Assembly (NCBI GenBank): GCA_013399895.1
Contig: VXBA01001330.1
Coordinates: 251,660-315,659 of the forward strand
DNA: 64,000 nt
From: Serilophus lunatus
Taxonomy: Eukaryota; Chordata; Aves; Passeriformes; Eurylaimidae
Direction of reading: 5' to 3'
Shown here one piece after another: positions 52,888 to 64,000 of the stretch. Under the pieces are notes generated by a model. That model was given only the letters and a program-made list of their open reading frames with translations. It made no database searches and was not told where the DNA came from. The translations under genes were made by a program, and so were the position numbers. Positions within the stretch are counted from its first letter, which is position 1. Each line of letters opens with the position of its first letter.

Positions 52888-53829
52888 GACTGAGGGTAAG
52901 GAGTTATATTTTTCACCACTCCAAGGAAATTCATCAACACTCACCCACCACAGCTTCTAGACAGTTTCAAAGTAATTTTGTCTTTTGGGTTGGTGGAAAG
53001 AAAAAGGCTCCTTATGGACAACTGACAGTCCAAATTTGCCAAGTTTGTGTTTGAAAATGGAACAGAGAAAAGTAAATATTGAATTGGTTTTAATAAAATT
53101 CAGGAATGGAAGTTAGAAAACACATATGACTATTTTGCAAGGTAGCATTAAAAAACAAAGTTTACCTGCATCACTAGCTCCTGGAAGGTAAATGATTACT
53201 ATGGAGCACAGCAAGCAGTTTAAGTCACAAGGGCCTCTCTCACATTATGCTGATACCAGGCACATACTAAACTTATTAAGAAACAGCATTACAAAGAAAA
53301 TAGAAATTGTGAGAGACAAAAGGAAGAAATAAAAGCTCTACAAAACTTTAGATTCCAACAGAAACCAAAACTCCTAATAACATGAGAGAAGGAAGGCAAT
53401 TTCAACAAATCTGAAGGAAGCAGCTTGTACAGAGTGGAAAGAGGTTACACGGGGCAAAATATTAGAGAGGGAACCTACATGATTAGAACAACGCTGTACA
53501 ACGACACTTTCCACAGCCTGAAAAGCACATTGAAAGAAAAGCATATTGGATATTGTTAGAAAACCAGCTTTTATACAGCCTACTGTGACAGACCGATACA
53601 CAGCACTTAAATGGAAATGACTGTACTATCTGATGAATTACCAGAGTTCAGAAAATAATTTCTGATATACTAAACTCATTGATGGGCATCTAGCAGCATT
53701 GAAAACCTGTTTCCCATAATGGCATTTTATTCTAACAGGCAAAGGAAAATAGTATTCCTCAAATACAGTTACAGCTAGTATTTTAGAACAAATAACAGGT
53801 GAGTCATAAAAAGGATTGTTTCAAGTGCT
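52888..53829. other. Anonymous DNA between possible LTR and CR1
   Basis: No recognisable feature. Open frames are under 100 codons. Confidence 0.6.
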
Positions 53830-55236
53830 TTCAATCATTTACCAGCCGTCCTGGTTCACCAGGGATGTCCCAGTTGACTGAAAGTTAGCAAATATAATGC
53901 CCATCTATAAGAAGGATTGGAAGGAAGATTCAGGCAACTGCAGGTCAGCCAGATCTCAGTGCTGGGGGAAGGTCATGGAGGAGCTTGTCTTGAGCAACAT
54001 CACATGGTATATGCAGGACAACCAGTGGATCAGCCCCAGACAGCTTAGGTTATGAAAGGCAGGCCATGCCTAACTTGATCTCCTTCTATGGCAAGATGAC
54101 CTACTTAAGGGATGACAAAGGCTCTGGATGTTGTCTACCTGGGCCTTAGTAAAGCTTTTGACACTGTCTCCCACAGCACTCTCCTAGAGAAGCTGGCGGT
54201 CCACGGCTTGGACAGGTGCACTGTTTCCTGGGTAAAAAACTGCCTGAATGGCCAGGCCCAGAAAGTGGTATTGAATGGTGCTACATCCAGCTGGTGACAG
54301 AGTTCAGTTTTGTGGCAAATACTGTTTAACATCTTTAGCAATGACCTGGATGAGGGGATTGAGTTCACCCTCAATCAGTTTGCAGATGACACAAGGCTGG
54401 GCAGGAGCACTGACCTGCAGAAGAGCAGAGGGATCTGGACAAGCTAGATATACGGGCCAATGCCAATCTTATGAGGTTCAATAAGGCAAAGTGCTGAGTC
54501 CTCACTTGAGTCACAACAATGCCAGGCAGTGCTACAGGCTGGAGGAAGAGTGTCTGGGAAGTGGCCCAGCAGAAAAGGATCTGAGGGTTCTGGTTGACAG
54601 CCAGATGGCATGAGCCAGCACGTGCCTAGATGGCTAAGAAGGACAATGGCATCCTGGCCTGTATCAGAAATAGGGTGGCCAGCAGAACCAGGGAAGTGAT
54701 AGTTCTCCTATATTCTGCACTGGTGAGGCTGCACCTTGAGTACTGTGTCCAGTTCTGGGCCTCACGGTAGAAGACATTGAGGTGCTGGGGTGAGTCTGAA
54801 GAAGGGCAACAGAACTGGTGAAGGGACTGGATCACAAGGCTTATGAGGTGGAGCTGAGAGAGCTGGTGTTTAGCCTGTAGAAAAAGAGAATCAACAATGA
54901 CCTTATCGGTCTCTACAACTACCTGAAAGGAGATTGTAGCAAAGTGTGGGCTGGTCTCTTCTCAACTGCTGTCAAGCAATTGACAGGTTGAAAGGAAATG
55001 GCCTCAAGTTGCACCAGCAGATACTATAGACAGTATAGTAGGAAAATTTACTTAACTGAAAGGGTGCCGAAGCATTGGAACAGGCTGCCCAGGGAAGCGG
55101 TTGAGTCATCATCCCTGAAGGTATTTAAAAGATGTGTAGAAGTGGCACTCAGGAACACAGTTCAGTGGTGGACTCAGAAGTGTTAGAGTTGAACTCGGTC
55201 TTAGAGGTCTTTTCCAACCTGAATGACTCTATGATC
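53830..55236 (+). mobile_element. CR1 LINE, 1.4 kb, RT to 3' end, inactive
   Basis: A 5'-truncated CR1 copy covering most of the reverse-transcriptase domain and the 3' end. Early sequence reads as CR1 RT (LSNITWYMQDNQWISP) near 53990-54040. The frame at 54112-54297 gives VVYLGLSKAFDTVSHSTLL and VKNCLNGQAQKVVLNGATSS. The metal-binding aspartate expected in DLSKAFD is Gly here (codon 54142-54144). After a TGA at 54295-54297 the conserved SGVPQGS block is missing through a short deletion, and the frame continues to an intact FADDT at 54379-54393. Further frame changes follow. The 3' part reads ERVPKHWNRLPREAVESSSL at about 55060-55120. The 3' end is CCAACCTGAATGACTCTATG at about 55215-55235, the usual CR1 terminus. 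Multiple stops, the lost aspartate and the missing motif make it non-functional. Confidence 0.95.
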
Positions 55237-57547
55237 ACATCTACCTCAAGGCCTGTACATCTGTTTGGATTCTTTCACTCCACAGTTTAAGGACAAAACT
55301 CTCCTGTGAAAAGGCTTTTTTGCGAGACTAAGGTTCTCCTTTTAACTTTTATGCGTATTCCTTATATTGCTGTAAGAAATAAGAATCAGACTCTATCAAA
55401 ATGAATACATGATGGCCAATCTCTTCAAACCAAGACATTAAAATCTTAATACAGAGAGTGGAAAAAAAGTGGTGATGAAATCTATGTGAAGAGAAAAAAA
55501 TCACTTGCTCAGAGGGCCCAGATCAAAAGAACCACTAGGAAAATGATTTTACAACCTAAACCCCACGTCTGTGCTACCTTCTGTTCCTAATATTAAGTCA
55601 GGAATATATCTGAAGAAAATACAGAACTATGCAAAGAAATTATGTGCACACTTTCTAATCTGGATCAACCAATCATACTGCTAATAATAATATTCTTAAG
55701 CAACTGAGAATAATTGTCTGTCAAGAACAAATATGAACTGCCCTCTCCTGGAGAGAGCTGGAACACTCCGATAGCTCATTAACCTGATTTCACACCTATA
55801 CACACCAGAAAATATGACATTACTTTGATCCTCAGGAAATTCTCTGAATTCAAATTGCAGCTGTACCTGTGAAATCAAATGTCAGGGTTCATGTCCTCAT
55901 CCAAGGCACTGTCAGGCAATAGCCATCAGTTCATGGTAATACACAATAATACACAATAATGGCTTTTGAGCTATAAACTTCAAGTAGGTGATGGACTATC
56001 ACAGATTCAAGACTTACTGAAGCTTGAAACAGCAAGAACACAAAGCTCCCCAATAAAAGCACCAACCAAATATACTCACTGCTGGTACTTCTAGCAAAAT
56101 GGAGAGACAAAAGACTTGGGAAAACACTGCTACAGAATACATAGCTTCCCTTTGTCTTTCCTATAGCAGTGTTGCACCAAACAAATAAGGTGACTATGCA
56201 AAGGATATTCAGAAACATCCTGCAACAAGGCCACATCCAGTAAGCTGCTGAGTAAGTACCTCCCACAAGGTGCAGAGTGTCCCTGACTCCTGCTTCAAGT
56301 TATACTGTGGAAGCCTTGACACATTCGGACGTGTGGAGGACACTCATTATTTCAGCCATTCGAAAGGAAGCCTGATTGATATAAGACACCCACAGGAGCA
56401 GTAGAAGATGGCTGCAGTCTGCACAGTGACATAGGAAGGTCAGAGGGAGGTAGAGTGACTACACAATGTCAGATTAAGAAAATAAATACCCCCTCCCCCC
56501 ATCAGAGCTTTGGAAATGACCTACATATCATTCTGTCAGATAATTTCTGTGGAGATACAGGCCTACACAATAGTTGTGACAGCAACAATAGTTGTGTCCC
56601 TGATTGGGACAGAACAGCACGGGGATGCAAATGTGCCACAGAGAGAGCTTCCTTCTCCCCATATATGTATCTGGAGCTCACAGCAGCAAAATGCTGTACT
56701 TGGGACCACAATAACAGTCTTCTTTTTCCTACATTTTAAAAATATTAAGCAGCTTCCATCAATGAAGACATTTTTTAACACAAAAATATCCTATTAGATC
56801 TTATTAGCACTGTATAGTTCACTAGATGGAAGAGTGAAAGAAGCATTGCATTCCACAAGTTAGTAAACATACCTAAAGATAAATTTTTCACTTTGGTTTA
56901 AGAGTGTGAGGACGGGTAAATTACAGAAACAATCCTACAATATACATTTTCTGCCTAGAAAACCTAGTTTCAGAGTCAGTATTCCTAGAAATGTAAGTAC
57001 TGAAACTGCACTTTAGTTGTCAGTAAATTCATTATCACATTAACTAGGTCTAAATTATTAAACCTTAATGATGTAGGTCCTCAAAATGTGTGGGGCTTTA
57101 TTTTCCCACACAGAATCAATGTTAAACATTAGCAGTATAAATTAAGTAATACTTTACTGTGGCATACTGCTGCTTTGAATTGAGTTTCCCCAGGAAGATG
57201 TATATTCATGGCTACAGGCTCTCTTTGGCCTCCTAGCGAGGATGATATAGTTTATTGTAACAAATGAGCAGTCAACCTGTAATGACTTAAATGATGTATA
57301 CATTTTTGCCAGTGAAAATGTACCAGTGAGGACCTTTCTGCTTAAGGGAATGAGAAGAAAACCGGAGCATGTACCATAAACATAATTTCCATGAAAGCCT
57401 GGGGGAGCATCTCCCTTTACACAGTTTAGAAGCATGGCGCATATCACAAAACATTTTAGGATAGTTAAATTAATAGAATATAGACTCAGGCAAATATGAG
57501 AAGGATATTTTTTTTAAAACAGTATTTTGGCTTTAACCCTATGCTGC

Positions 57548-57564
57548 TTTTTTTTTTTTTTTTT
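57548..57564. repeat. Poly(T) run of 17 bases
   Basis: Simple homopolymer after ATGCTGC, followed by GGG. No element is attached to it as far as I can see. Confidence 0.9.
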
Positions 57565-59337
57565 GGGTCTTTAATCTGAACTGTGCAAAAGACAAGTTAG
57601 GAGACTATACCATTATTATCTTGATCCAATTTATGGGTCCTTAAAAGACTAAAGTATTTATACTGTAAATTCATCATAACTGTTGTCACATATTATTGCT
57701 GAGCTTCAATTTCTTTTGTCGCTCTTTCTTTTACTCACCCAAAGGGCTTAAAAATTGCAATGAGGAGTTTAATGATAGTCTAAGGGTTATTGCAGTGCAC
57801 ACACTGCAGTGATTTTTGAAATAGAGAGAGCAAGGTAAACATATATCTTGTATTGCTTTTCCAGGATGCCTGAAATCAGAATAGCCACGGATGCCAGCTT
57901 GTCAAAGTCATCAGTGTCTATCACCAATGCACACTAACAGGTTGAGAAGAACAAATTAAAGACTATGACAATCCAGGCCATTTGCTACAGATACCTTGAC
58001 TAAACTGCAATACTCAAAGACTATATCACCTCATTCAGAAGTGCAAAATGAATGTTGTATCTGTCCAGATACAGAATCAGAGACTGCTGAACTTAAAAAA
58101 GGTATGTGATAAACCTAGAGGTCATAGACCGCAGTCAGTGTGACAGAGAGCTGATTTCTCTCTCCTCCAGTGTTTGAAATACCAGGAGGCAAAAGAAACA
58201 TTACCCTCTTACTACCATGAAGTATAAAAGACAAGTTAGGTGACAAAAAATTAGGCCTAACCCAGGAAATAAAGAAAGGAGAAAGGAGGAGACAAACTTA
58301 CTGATGTTAGCAGTGTGGTACAGTCTCATGAGTGGCACATGCTGATCCAGATGTCTCCAACCTCTGGCAATATCCAAGTGATCCAAGTTTCTCTCACATT
58401 TCAGTAATAATTACGCAATGGCTTTTCAACAACATCTTGCTAAGCAAAGTCTTCCAGCACTGAAAAGGCAACTTATGTCCTATATACCTGTCAGAATAAA
58501 GAATAAATAGACACACAGGCCAATTTCCATCCCTATTCCATTCAAGGACAGGGCCACCAATGTCAGTTGGACCAGTCAGAGCGTAAAGACAATGACACAA
58601 CTACTGTACATGGTGGCATATGGTGCTATTTTTTCCTGCTGGGATTGCATGTGTGATGGACCTTTGTATATAAGATTGTTGTTCCAAACAGCATTCACGT
58701 AGGTCACCAGAAAAAGTTGCACCCCAGCCTTCTTTAGAGAGCAAAACACTGTCAACATAATGCAACAAGTTAGGCATTCTCACAGAAATTTAAGTCAAAA
58801 TAACCCCATACACCACACAAAATGACCTTCAAAAACAAAACCAAAAGTCAACACAAACAAACAAACCAGCCTAAAAACCCAAGAAGCTCATTTTTACCTC
58901 TAGTACAAAAACTTGTATTTGCTTTCACATATTCTAAAATTACTTACAGGCAGCCAATATTTCACAAATGTGAATCAATGCCTTGAGTCATTTCACACCT
59001 GGCATCCTATTTTCTAACTGTTGTCAAACCCAGAAATGACAGATACTTAGAAGTAGGAATATGAGACTTAACCTTGGTTATCATCCATATTAAAGAGTAG
59101 ATAACATATTAAAAAAATCACCCAACAAAAGTTATTGTGTTACCTGTGAGTTTTGCAAAACTTCAGATCCACCTTTTGTTTCCTAACAAATTCATCTTGA
59201 CTACAAATTTTCACACATTGGTCTAAAAACAAGAAGTTCCTAGAAAGTCAACAGTGAAACAGACTAGTTTCAACAGTTTTATCCTGCCTAAAATGACACT
59301 TTATAGTATTGCCACCAGATTTATGAATTTCTTTTGA

Positions 59338-59357
59338 ATTAGATTAGATTAGATTAA
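59338..59357. repeat. (ATTAG)n short tandem repeat
   Basis: Three ATTAG units followed by ATTAAG. Confidence 0.9.
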
Positions 59358-60784
59358 GCAGGGATGCTGGCTTATGCAAAGAGGGGCATTAACCCTCAAA
59401 ACAGAGGTATCCACAAACATCTCAGTATGGTACAGTACCAAACATTGCTGGTATAAACCAATTATGTCTAGAAATGCTTCTACATACGGTCTCGTTTATG
59501 TCTGCACCTTTGCTATGGTCTCTCCTAAAAATTACCATGTAATAGTTTCATCTTGAGCTGAGTACTTTCTCATTCACATATCATCAGAAATGGTTTGAGT
59601 CAGAGACTGCTTTTAGTAACACTTGTCTTAAAGAAATTGGCTTAATGGAATTATGAATCAATCTACTTCCACATTAAAATACTTATTCAAAAAGAAAAGT
59701 GTATAGTGCTTTAAGAACCTTCTACTAACAACTAATGCATGCTGTACTAAAAATATACTGTTTGAGCTGCAGAAACTATCATAGTAGTAATGGCGGTCAG
59801 TAAGACGCAAAAATAAAACTAAACCTGAATTTACATTTAAATAGTATGCTTACAGCTGGAATTATTTGTACTTATGTATTTCCTCCTGGGTTTCATTCCT
59901 GACACAAGAGATCTTTAGCTCCTGTAACCCTATCACAGCATTTTTATACAACAGCAATTCAGGTACACACTATAGTTTAGAGAACATTTCTTCCCCATGG
60001 GAATGAGTTTTCCACTCATATAACTCTAAGGACATAGAGTGCTATTGCCTGAAAAGTAGTAATAAAGTCCTTCCTTGACTCATTTGGTTCAACTTCTCAT
60101 TGGTTAAACCACAGCTCTAAAGTCTATCTGTTCCACTTGTTTAGTAAACCCACAAAACGCTGCAAATTGCTTCCCTGCTCCTTCTATCTGAATGCTGCTC
60201 AGAGGACTGCAGAAAAGGTTCTGTTTCCAGTTTCATATTAAAACTGCTCCATCAGTGCCAGCACCATGACCAGTAACAGCAGAATTAGGCGGGACATCTC
60301 TTGGGTGTTTTTAAGTACCATGGCAACATAACAACAATGGGCCTGGGTTTGAAGGTGTAATGTTACCATCTATTTACACAACCTCTAGTAAACAACAGCT
60401 TTATTCTTCCTGTACAAAGGAAATTAACCTAAAAAATGAAAAGGGAGTTTAACCTATCTGTAAAGAACACCAAAGACTCCAAAGGTCTTCATGAGGACAT
60501 GCACATCTGGACAGAGAATGCAAATGTGCACCAGAGATAGACATATTCAGAGAAACAAAAACTAAATATACCAGACGTTAGGGCATCAAGCTCTGACACT
60601 ATCACATTCCCATATCACATATTCCACAGAAATGAAACATTAAGTCCAACTTTAAACAATTTACACATAAGAACACTCTTTACTTATGTCATGGCCATCT
60701 CTCAGGGTCTCCAGCACACAGCCAGGATTCTGTTATATATAAACCGAATCAGAGAACGTATTGGCACAAACCAAGTGACCATTT

Positions 60785-61122
60785 GAGAGGGAACCTTATC
60801 AATGTAGGAAGGGAGAGTGCCAAGAAGATGAAGCCAGACTCTGCTCAGTGCTGACAATCAATAGGACAAAAAGGAACTGGTCAGAAACTGATTCACAGGA
60901 AGTTCCACCTGAACATGAGGAAGAACTTCACTGTGTGGGTGACTGAGCACTGGAATAGGTTGCCAAAAGAGAGTGTGGAGTCTCCCTCACTGGAAGTGTT
61001 CAAGAACAGCCTGGACACAATCCTGTGCAATGTGCTCTAGGATGACCCTGATTGAGCAAGGTGGTTTGACCAGATGATCCACTGCGTTACCTTCCAACTT
61101 CAACCATTCCGTGATTCAGTGA
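60785..61122 (+). mobile_element. CR1 LINE 3' end, CR1-F/Y-like subfamily
   Basis: About 340 bases of CR1 3' end. Diagnostic stretches in order are GAGAGTGCCAAGAAGATG, TTCCACCTGAACATGAGGAA, GTGACTGAGCACTGGAATAG, TGTGGAGTCTCCCTCACTGG and the terminus CAACCATTCCGTGATTCAGT. The 3' end reads differently from the copies at 108-665 and 62588-63609 (GGTTTGACCAGATGATCC here, against GACTCAATGATCC there), so it is a separate subfamily. Stops interrupt the frame throughout. The 5' truncation lies within the RT C-terminal region. The 3' terminus is complete. Confidence 0.93.
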
Positions 61123-62587
61123 CCATGCTAAAGGTAACACACACCCCAGAAAACAGTGAGTTCAGAAAGAGGTACTTCAGAAACATGAGGGCAACTACAA
61201 TAAGAGGCTACAGTCACTGCACACTGACCAGCCTGCCAGCGGGCATCCTAGAGAATCTGACACTAAGAGAAGACAGTCAAATATCTAAGACACTGGGAAG
61301 TGTAGAAATTGCATTTGGCTGTCTCACTTCTAACACTGCTCACACTCTGGATGAATCCATTGCACACATGGAAGCTGAACTGCTGTACTGCAGTCATGAG
61401 AGCAGTGTAACATACAAGCATATGAATGGTCTCAGAGCCAGAGGAAGGTTTAGATAACTGAGTGTTTCAGACTGCGAAACATTAATGACATTATGCATCA
61501 GATAAACAGATATAGGAATGCAAAACCCCCAAACCTGTTTATTATTGCATCATTATATTACATTGTATTTCACCGTTCCCACTTTCAACTCTCTAAACCC
61601 AGTCACTTACAGAAATTGTTATTAAATTGAACATTTCATCCTTATTTAAAATGAGTAAGTTTAATGTTTGGTGCAACTCCATCTGTTCGCTTTTTCCAAA
61701 CAGACACTTCACTATGTGCCTAGAGGATAAATTCCAGATCTTAACATAAGATGGAGAAAGTATAAACCCATTAACATAGTCATAACCAGTTCCTACTCTG
61801 AACCCCACCATTACGCACAAGGTGCAGTACTGAACTGTAGCGGGTTTTCTTAAGTTACTCCCACCCAAGCAGAATTTCTTTAGGGACCTCTTCAAAGATC
61901 AGCTCTTCAAACACAAAACGAGATTATCTTGTATGCTTTGGCTACTCACAGCAGCACCTTTACATTATGTATAGTTCTTGATTGCTCTTAGTGTGAGCAA
62001 ATTGCAGAGCACACTATTAGGGATTTTCACTTTATGAGAAGGATGGGAATTTATTGCTGGTTTTATGCTAACACATCGGTGTTCTGAATATTTATAACAT
62101 ATTGTTGCATTTGTTATTAATAGAGCAGTGTACTGGGGAGGGATGAAGAATCAATAAAGCACTCTTACATCTGCATTTACAGTATTAAAAACAAGATGGA
62201 ACATATACAGCCCACAGGGTTTGCTTGGGGAGATGTGTTTCCTGAGCAATTTGTTCATTGTGCCTTGGACAGGAGGAAGAGTGGGTGTGTGGATAACTGA
62301 TATCATTGGAGTGTGATGGTGAAAATATAAATAATTTAGAAGCAGTATATTCTACAATTTGAAAAATGCTAAAACTAGAAGTTTTGTCCCACATTATTTA
62401 TATGCCATAGGGCAATTTTTAAGAACATTTAACTGCTTAAAGATAGTACATTCCCGAAAGAATCTCAATCTCAACCACCTTGAACTTCTCTCTACTCACA
62501 AATAAAAGCAGCTACACTACAGACTGAAGACACAAACAGTTTGACAAGCTCCGAGAGGCAATAACATTTCAAACAGGTATAATATCA
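61123..62587. other. Anonymous DNA between two CR1 copies
   Basis: No recognisable gene. A 127-codon frame (61074-61457) begins inside the CR1 3' end and runs into unrelated flank, so it is not a gene. Confidence 0.6.
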
Positions 62588-63609
62588 TGCGGTGGGTGAG
62601 CAATCAGCTCACAGGTTGAGTACAGAGGATAATAGTGAATGGGGTAACATCAGATGGGCGACCTGTCACCAGTGGGGTTCCACAGGGCTCTATTTTGGGC
62701 CCTGTGCTCTTCTGCATAAGTCATCATAAATGAAGGATGTAGGACTGAAGGGCATACTAAGCAAGTTTGCAGATGACAGAAAACTTGGAGGAGTTGTTGA
62801 CTCCCTCAAAGACAGGGAGGTCCTAAAGAGACATCTTAACAAATCATAGGACTGGATACTCACCAATCATATAAAGTTCAACAAGGAGAAGTGACAGATT
62901 CTGCACCTGGGATGGGGCAACCCTGGATGCTGGAGGATGAGATGCTGGAAAGCAGTGCCACAGAAAGGGGCCTGGGGTTCCTGGTCAATGGCAAGTTGAA
63001 TGCAAGTCAGCAGTGCCCAGGAGGTTCAACTGTGTCCTGGGGGCACCAGGGAAAGCATTGCCAGCCAGTCAAAGGAGGGGATTGTCCCACACTGCTCTGC
63101 ACTGTGGAAGCCTCACCTTGGATATTGTGTGAAGTTACGGTCATCTCAATATAAGAAAGACACTAAGCTCTTAGAGAGTGTCCAAAGGTGGTGAAGAACC
63201 TTCAGGGGAAATCATATGAGAAGTGACTGAGGGCACTTGGTCTTTTCAGCCTGAAGGAGACTGACAGGAGACCTCATTGTAGATACAACTTTCTCATAAG
63301 GGGAAGAGGAGGGGCAGACACTGATTTCTTCTCCGTGACAGAATCCAAGGGAATGACCTGAAGTTGTGTCAGAGGAGGTTTACGTTGGATATTAGAAAAC
63401 AGTTCTTCACCCAGAGGATTTTTGGGCACTGGAACAGGCTCGCTAGGGAAGTGTTGACAGCACCAAACCTGACAGAGTTCAAGAAGTATTTGGATGGTAC
63501 TCTTAGGCACATGGTGTGACTCTTGGAGATGGTCCTGTGTACAGCTAAGGATTGGACTCAATGATCCTCGTGTGTTCCTTTCAACTCAGCATATTCTGTG
63601 ATTCTGTGA
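62588..63609 (+). mobile_element. CR1 LINE, 1.0 kb, CR1-J-like, inactive
   Basis: A 5'-truncated CR1 copy starting inside the RT domain. The SGVPQGS motif is intact at 62671-62691 and FADD at 62766-62777, but a stop and frame change lie between them. Later sequence gives SSQYKKDTKLLESVQRW near 63140-63194, which corresponds to the CR1 segment APQYKKDIKLLESVQRR. The non-coding tail includes GGCACATGGTGTGACTCTTG, GATGGTCCTGTGTACAG and the terminus CAACTCAGCATATTCTGTGA with a final ATTCTGTGAAT. It is the same subfamily as the minus-strand copy at 108-665, in opposite orientation. Several indels make it inactive. Confidence 0.95.
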
Positions 63610-64000
63610 ATATAAAACCTCAGTGGTTATAGAACATAATTCTTAGGCAGCCTGCATAGGAGGCATAGCTATGGGATTAAGTGGGGAGACTAGCTCTGAG
63701 TTTTCCTAACTTTCACACTAAACTTTGCTTTTGCAACCCGCAGGGATCTTCTTTTATCTGTGTTCCCCCTACTATGTCTGTATCCTACCTATTCTGATGA
63801 ATCCAGATTTAGCCTCTCCTGAGGCTTGTGTGTACCAGGAGCTCCACACCACCAACACTACAGAGACCCCTGTCTGCACTTCCTCTTGGGCTGTCCATCC
63901 TCAAGTTTCCTACAAAACTGCTACACATTCCTCCTGCATGCAAGAATTACTCCATGCAAAAAAAGCAGGTTTCCAACTCCTATTGGGAGAGCAGCTCAAC
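63610..64000. other. Unclassified sequence at window end
   Basis: No recognisable gene or element. The last 250 bases are slightly richer in C and T than the rest, which may hint at something continuing past the window edge. Confidence 0.5.

Larger units (their letters stand above)
55237..60784. other. Anonymous AT-rich DNA, no gene seen
   Basis: No gene or element recognised. Minor items are AATACACAAT doubled at about 55940-55962, a 17-base T run at 57548-57564, an (ATTAG)3 tract at 59338-59357, and an RFX-like word GTACCATGGCAAC at 60315-60327. Open frames are about 110 codons or fewer and unfamiliar. Confidence 0.55.

Noticed and set aside
61074..61457. 127-codon plus-strand frame
   Set aside because: It starts inside the CR1 3' terminus and crosses into unrelated DNA, so it is a chance frame.
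1..64000. Bacterial-type features: operons, ribosome binding sites, CRISPR arrays, insertion sequences
   Set aside because: None is present. The CR1 content and the lack of coding density show vertebrate nuclear DNA.

Overview
The window looks like a stretch of bird nuclear genome, either intergenic DNA or the inside of a very large intron. It is AT-rich by eye and full of stop codons in all frames. It has no operon-like gene packing and no CpG-island promoter. Its clearest repeats are chicken repeat 1 (CR1) non-LTR retrotransposon fragments, two of them resembling CR1 subfamilies I associate with birds. The species cannot be named from the sequence, and a turtle or crocodilian origin is less likely but not excluded. 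I found no exon, protein-coding gene, tRNA, rRNA or CRISPR array that I can defend.

Layout. 108-665: a 5'-truncated CR1 3' end on the minus strand. About 0.7-20 kb: unique AT-rich DNA with simple repeats, including a 49-base A run at 12273-12321. 20001-20714: an unusually long open frame of unknown meaning. About 20.7-49.2 kb: more unique DNA, with a decayed tRNA-like patch (34621-34700), two diverged copies of one sequence (36356-36407 and 37084-37136), a 21-base palindrome (38710-38730), two G-quadruplex-type motifs and two 22-base-period duplications. 49205-50488: the most distinctive feature, a fragment of a LINE that is not CR1. It keeps an FADD reverse-transcriptase motif and ends in a C2HC zinc-finger-like motif. 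52689-52887: a possible short solo LTR. 53830-55236: the longest CR1 copy, on the plus strand, with a damaged catalytic region. 60785-61122: a CR1 3' end of a different subfamily. 62588-63609: a CR1 copy on the plus strand, of the same kind as the copy at 108-665.

The recognisable elements do not work together as a system. They are independent, dead retrotransposon insertions in otherwise anonymous sequence. I did not find a convincing new biological system. The items most worth a second look are the non-CR1 LINE, the 234-codon open frame, the tRNA-like patch, and the duplicated segment near 36-37 kb.
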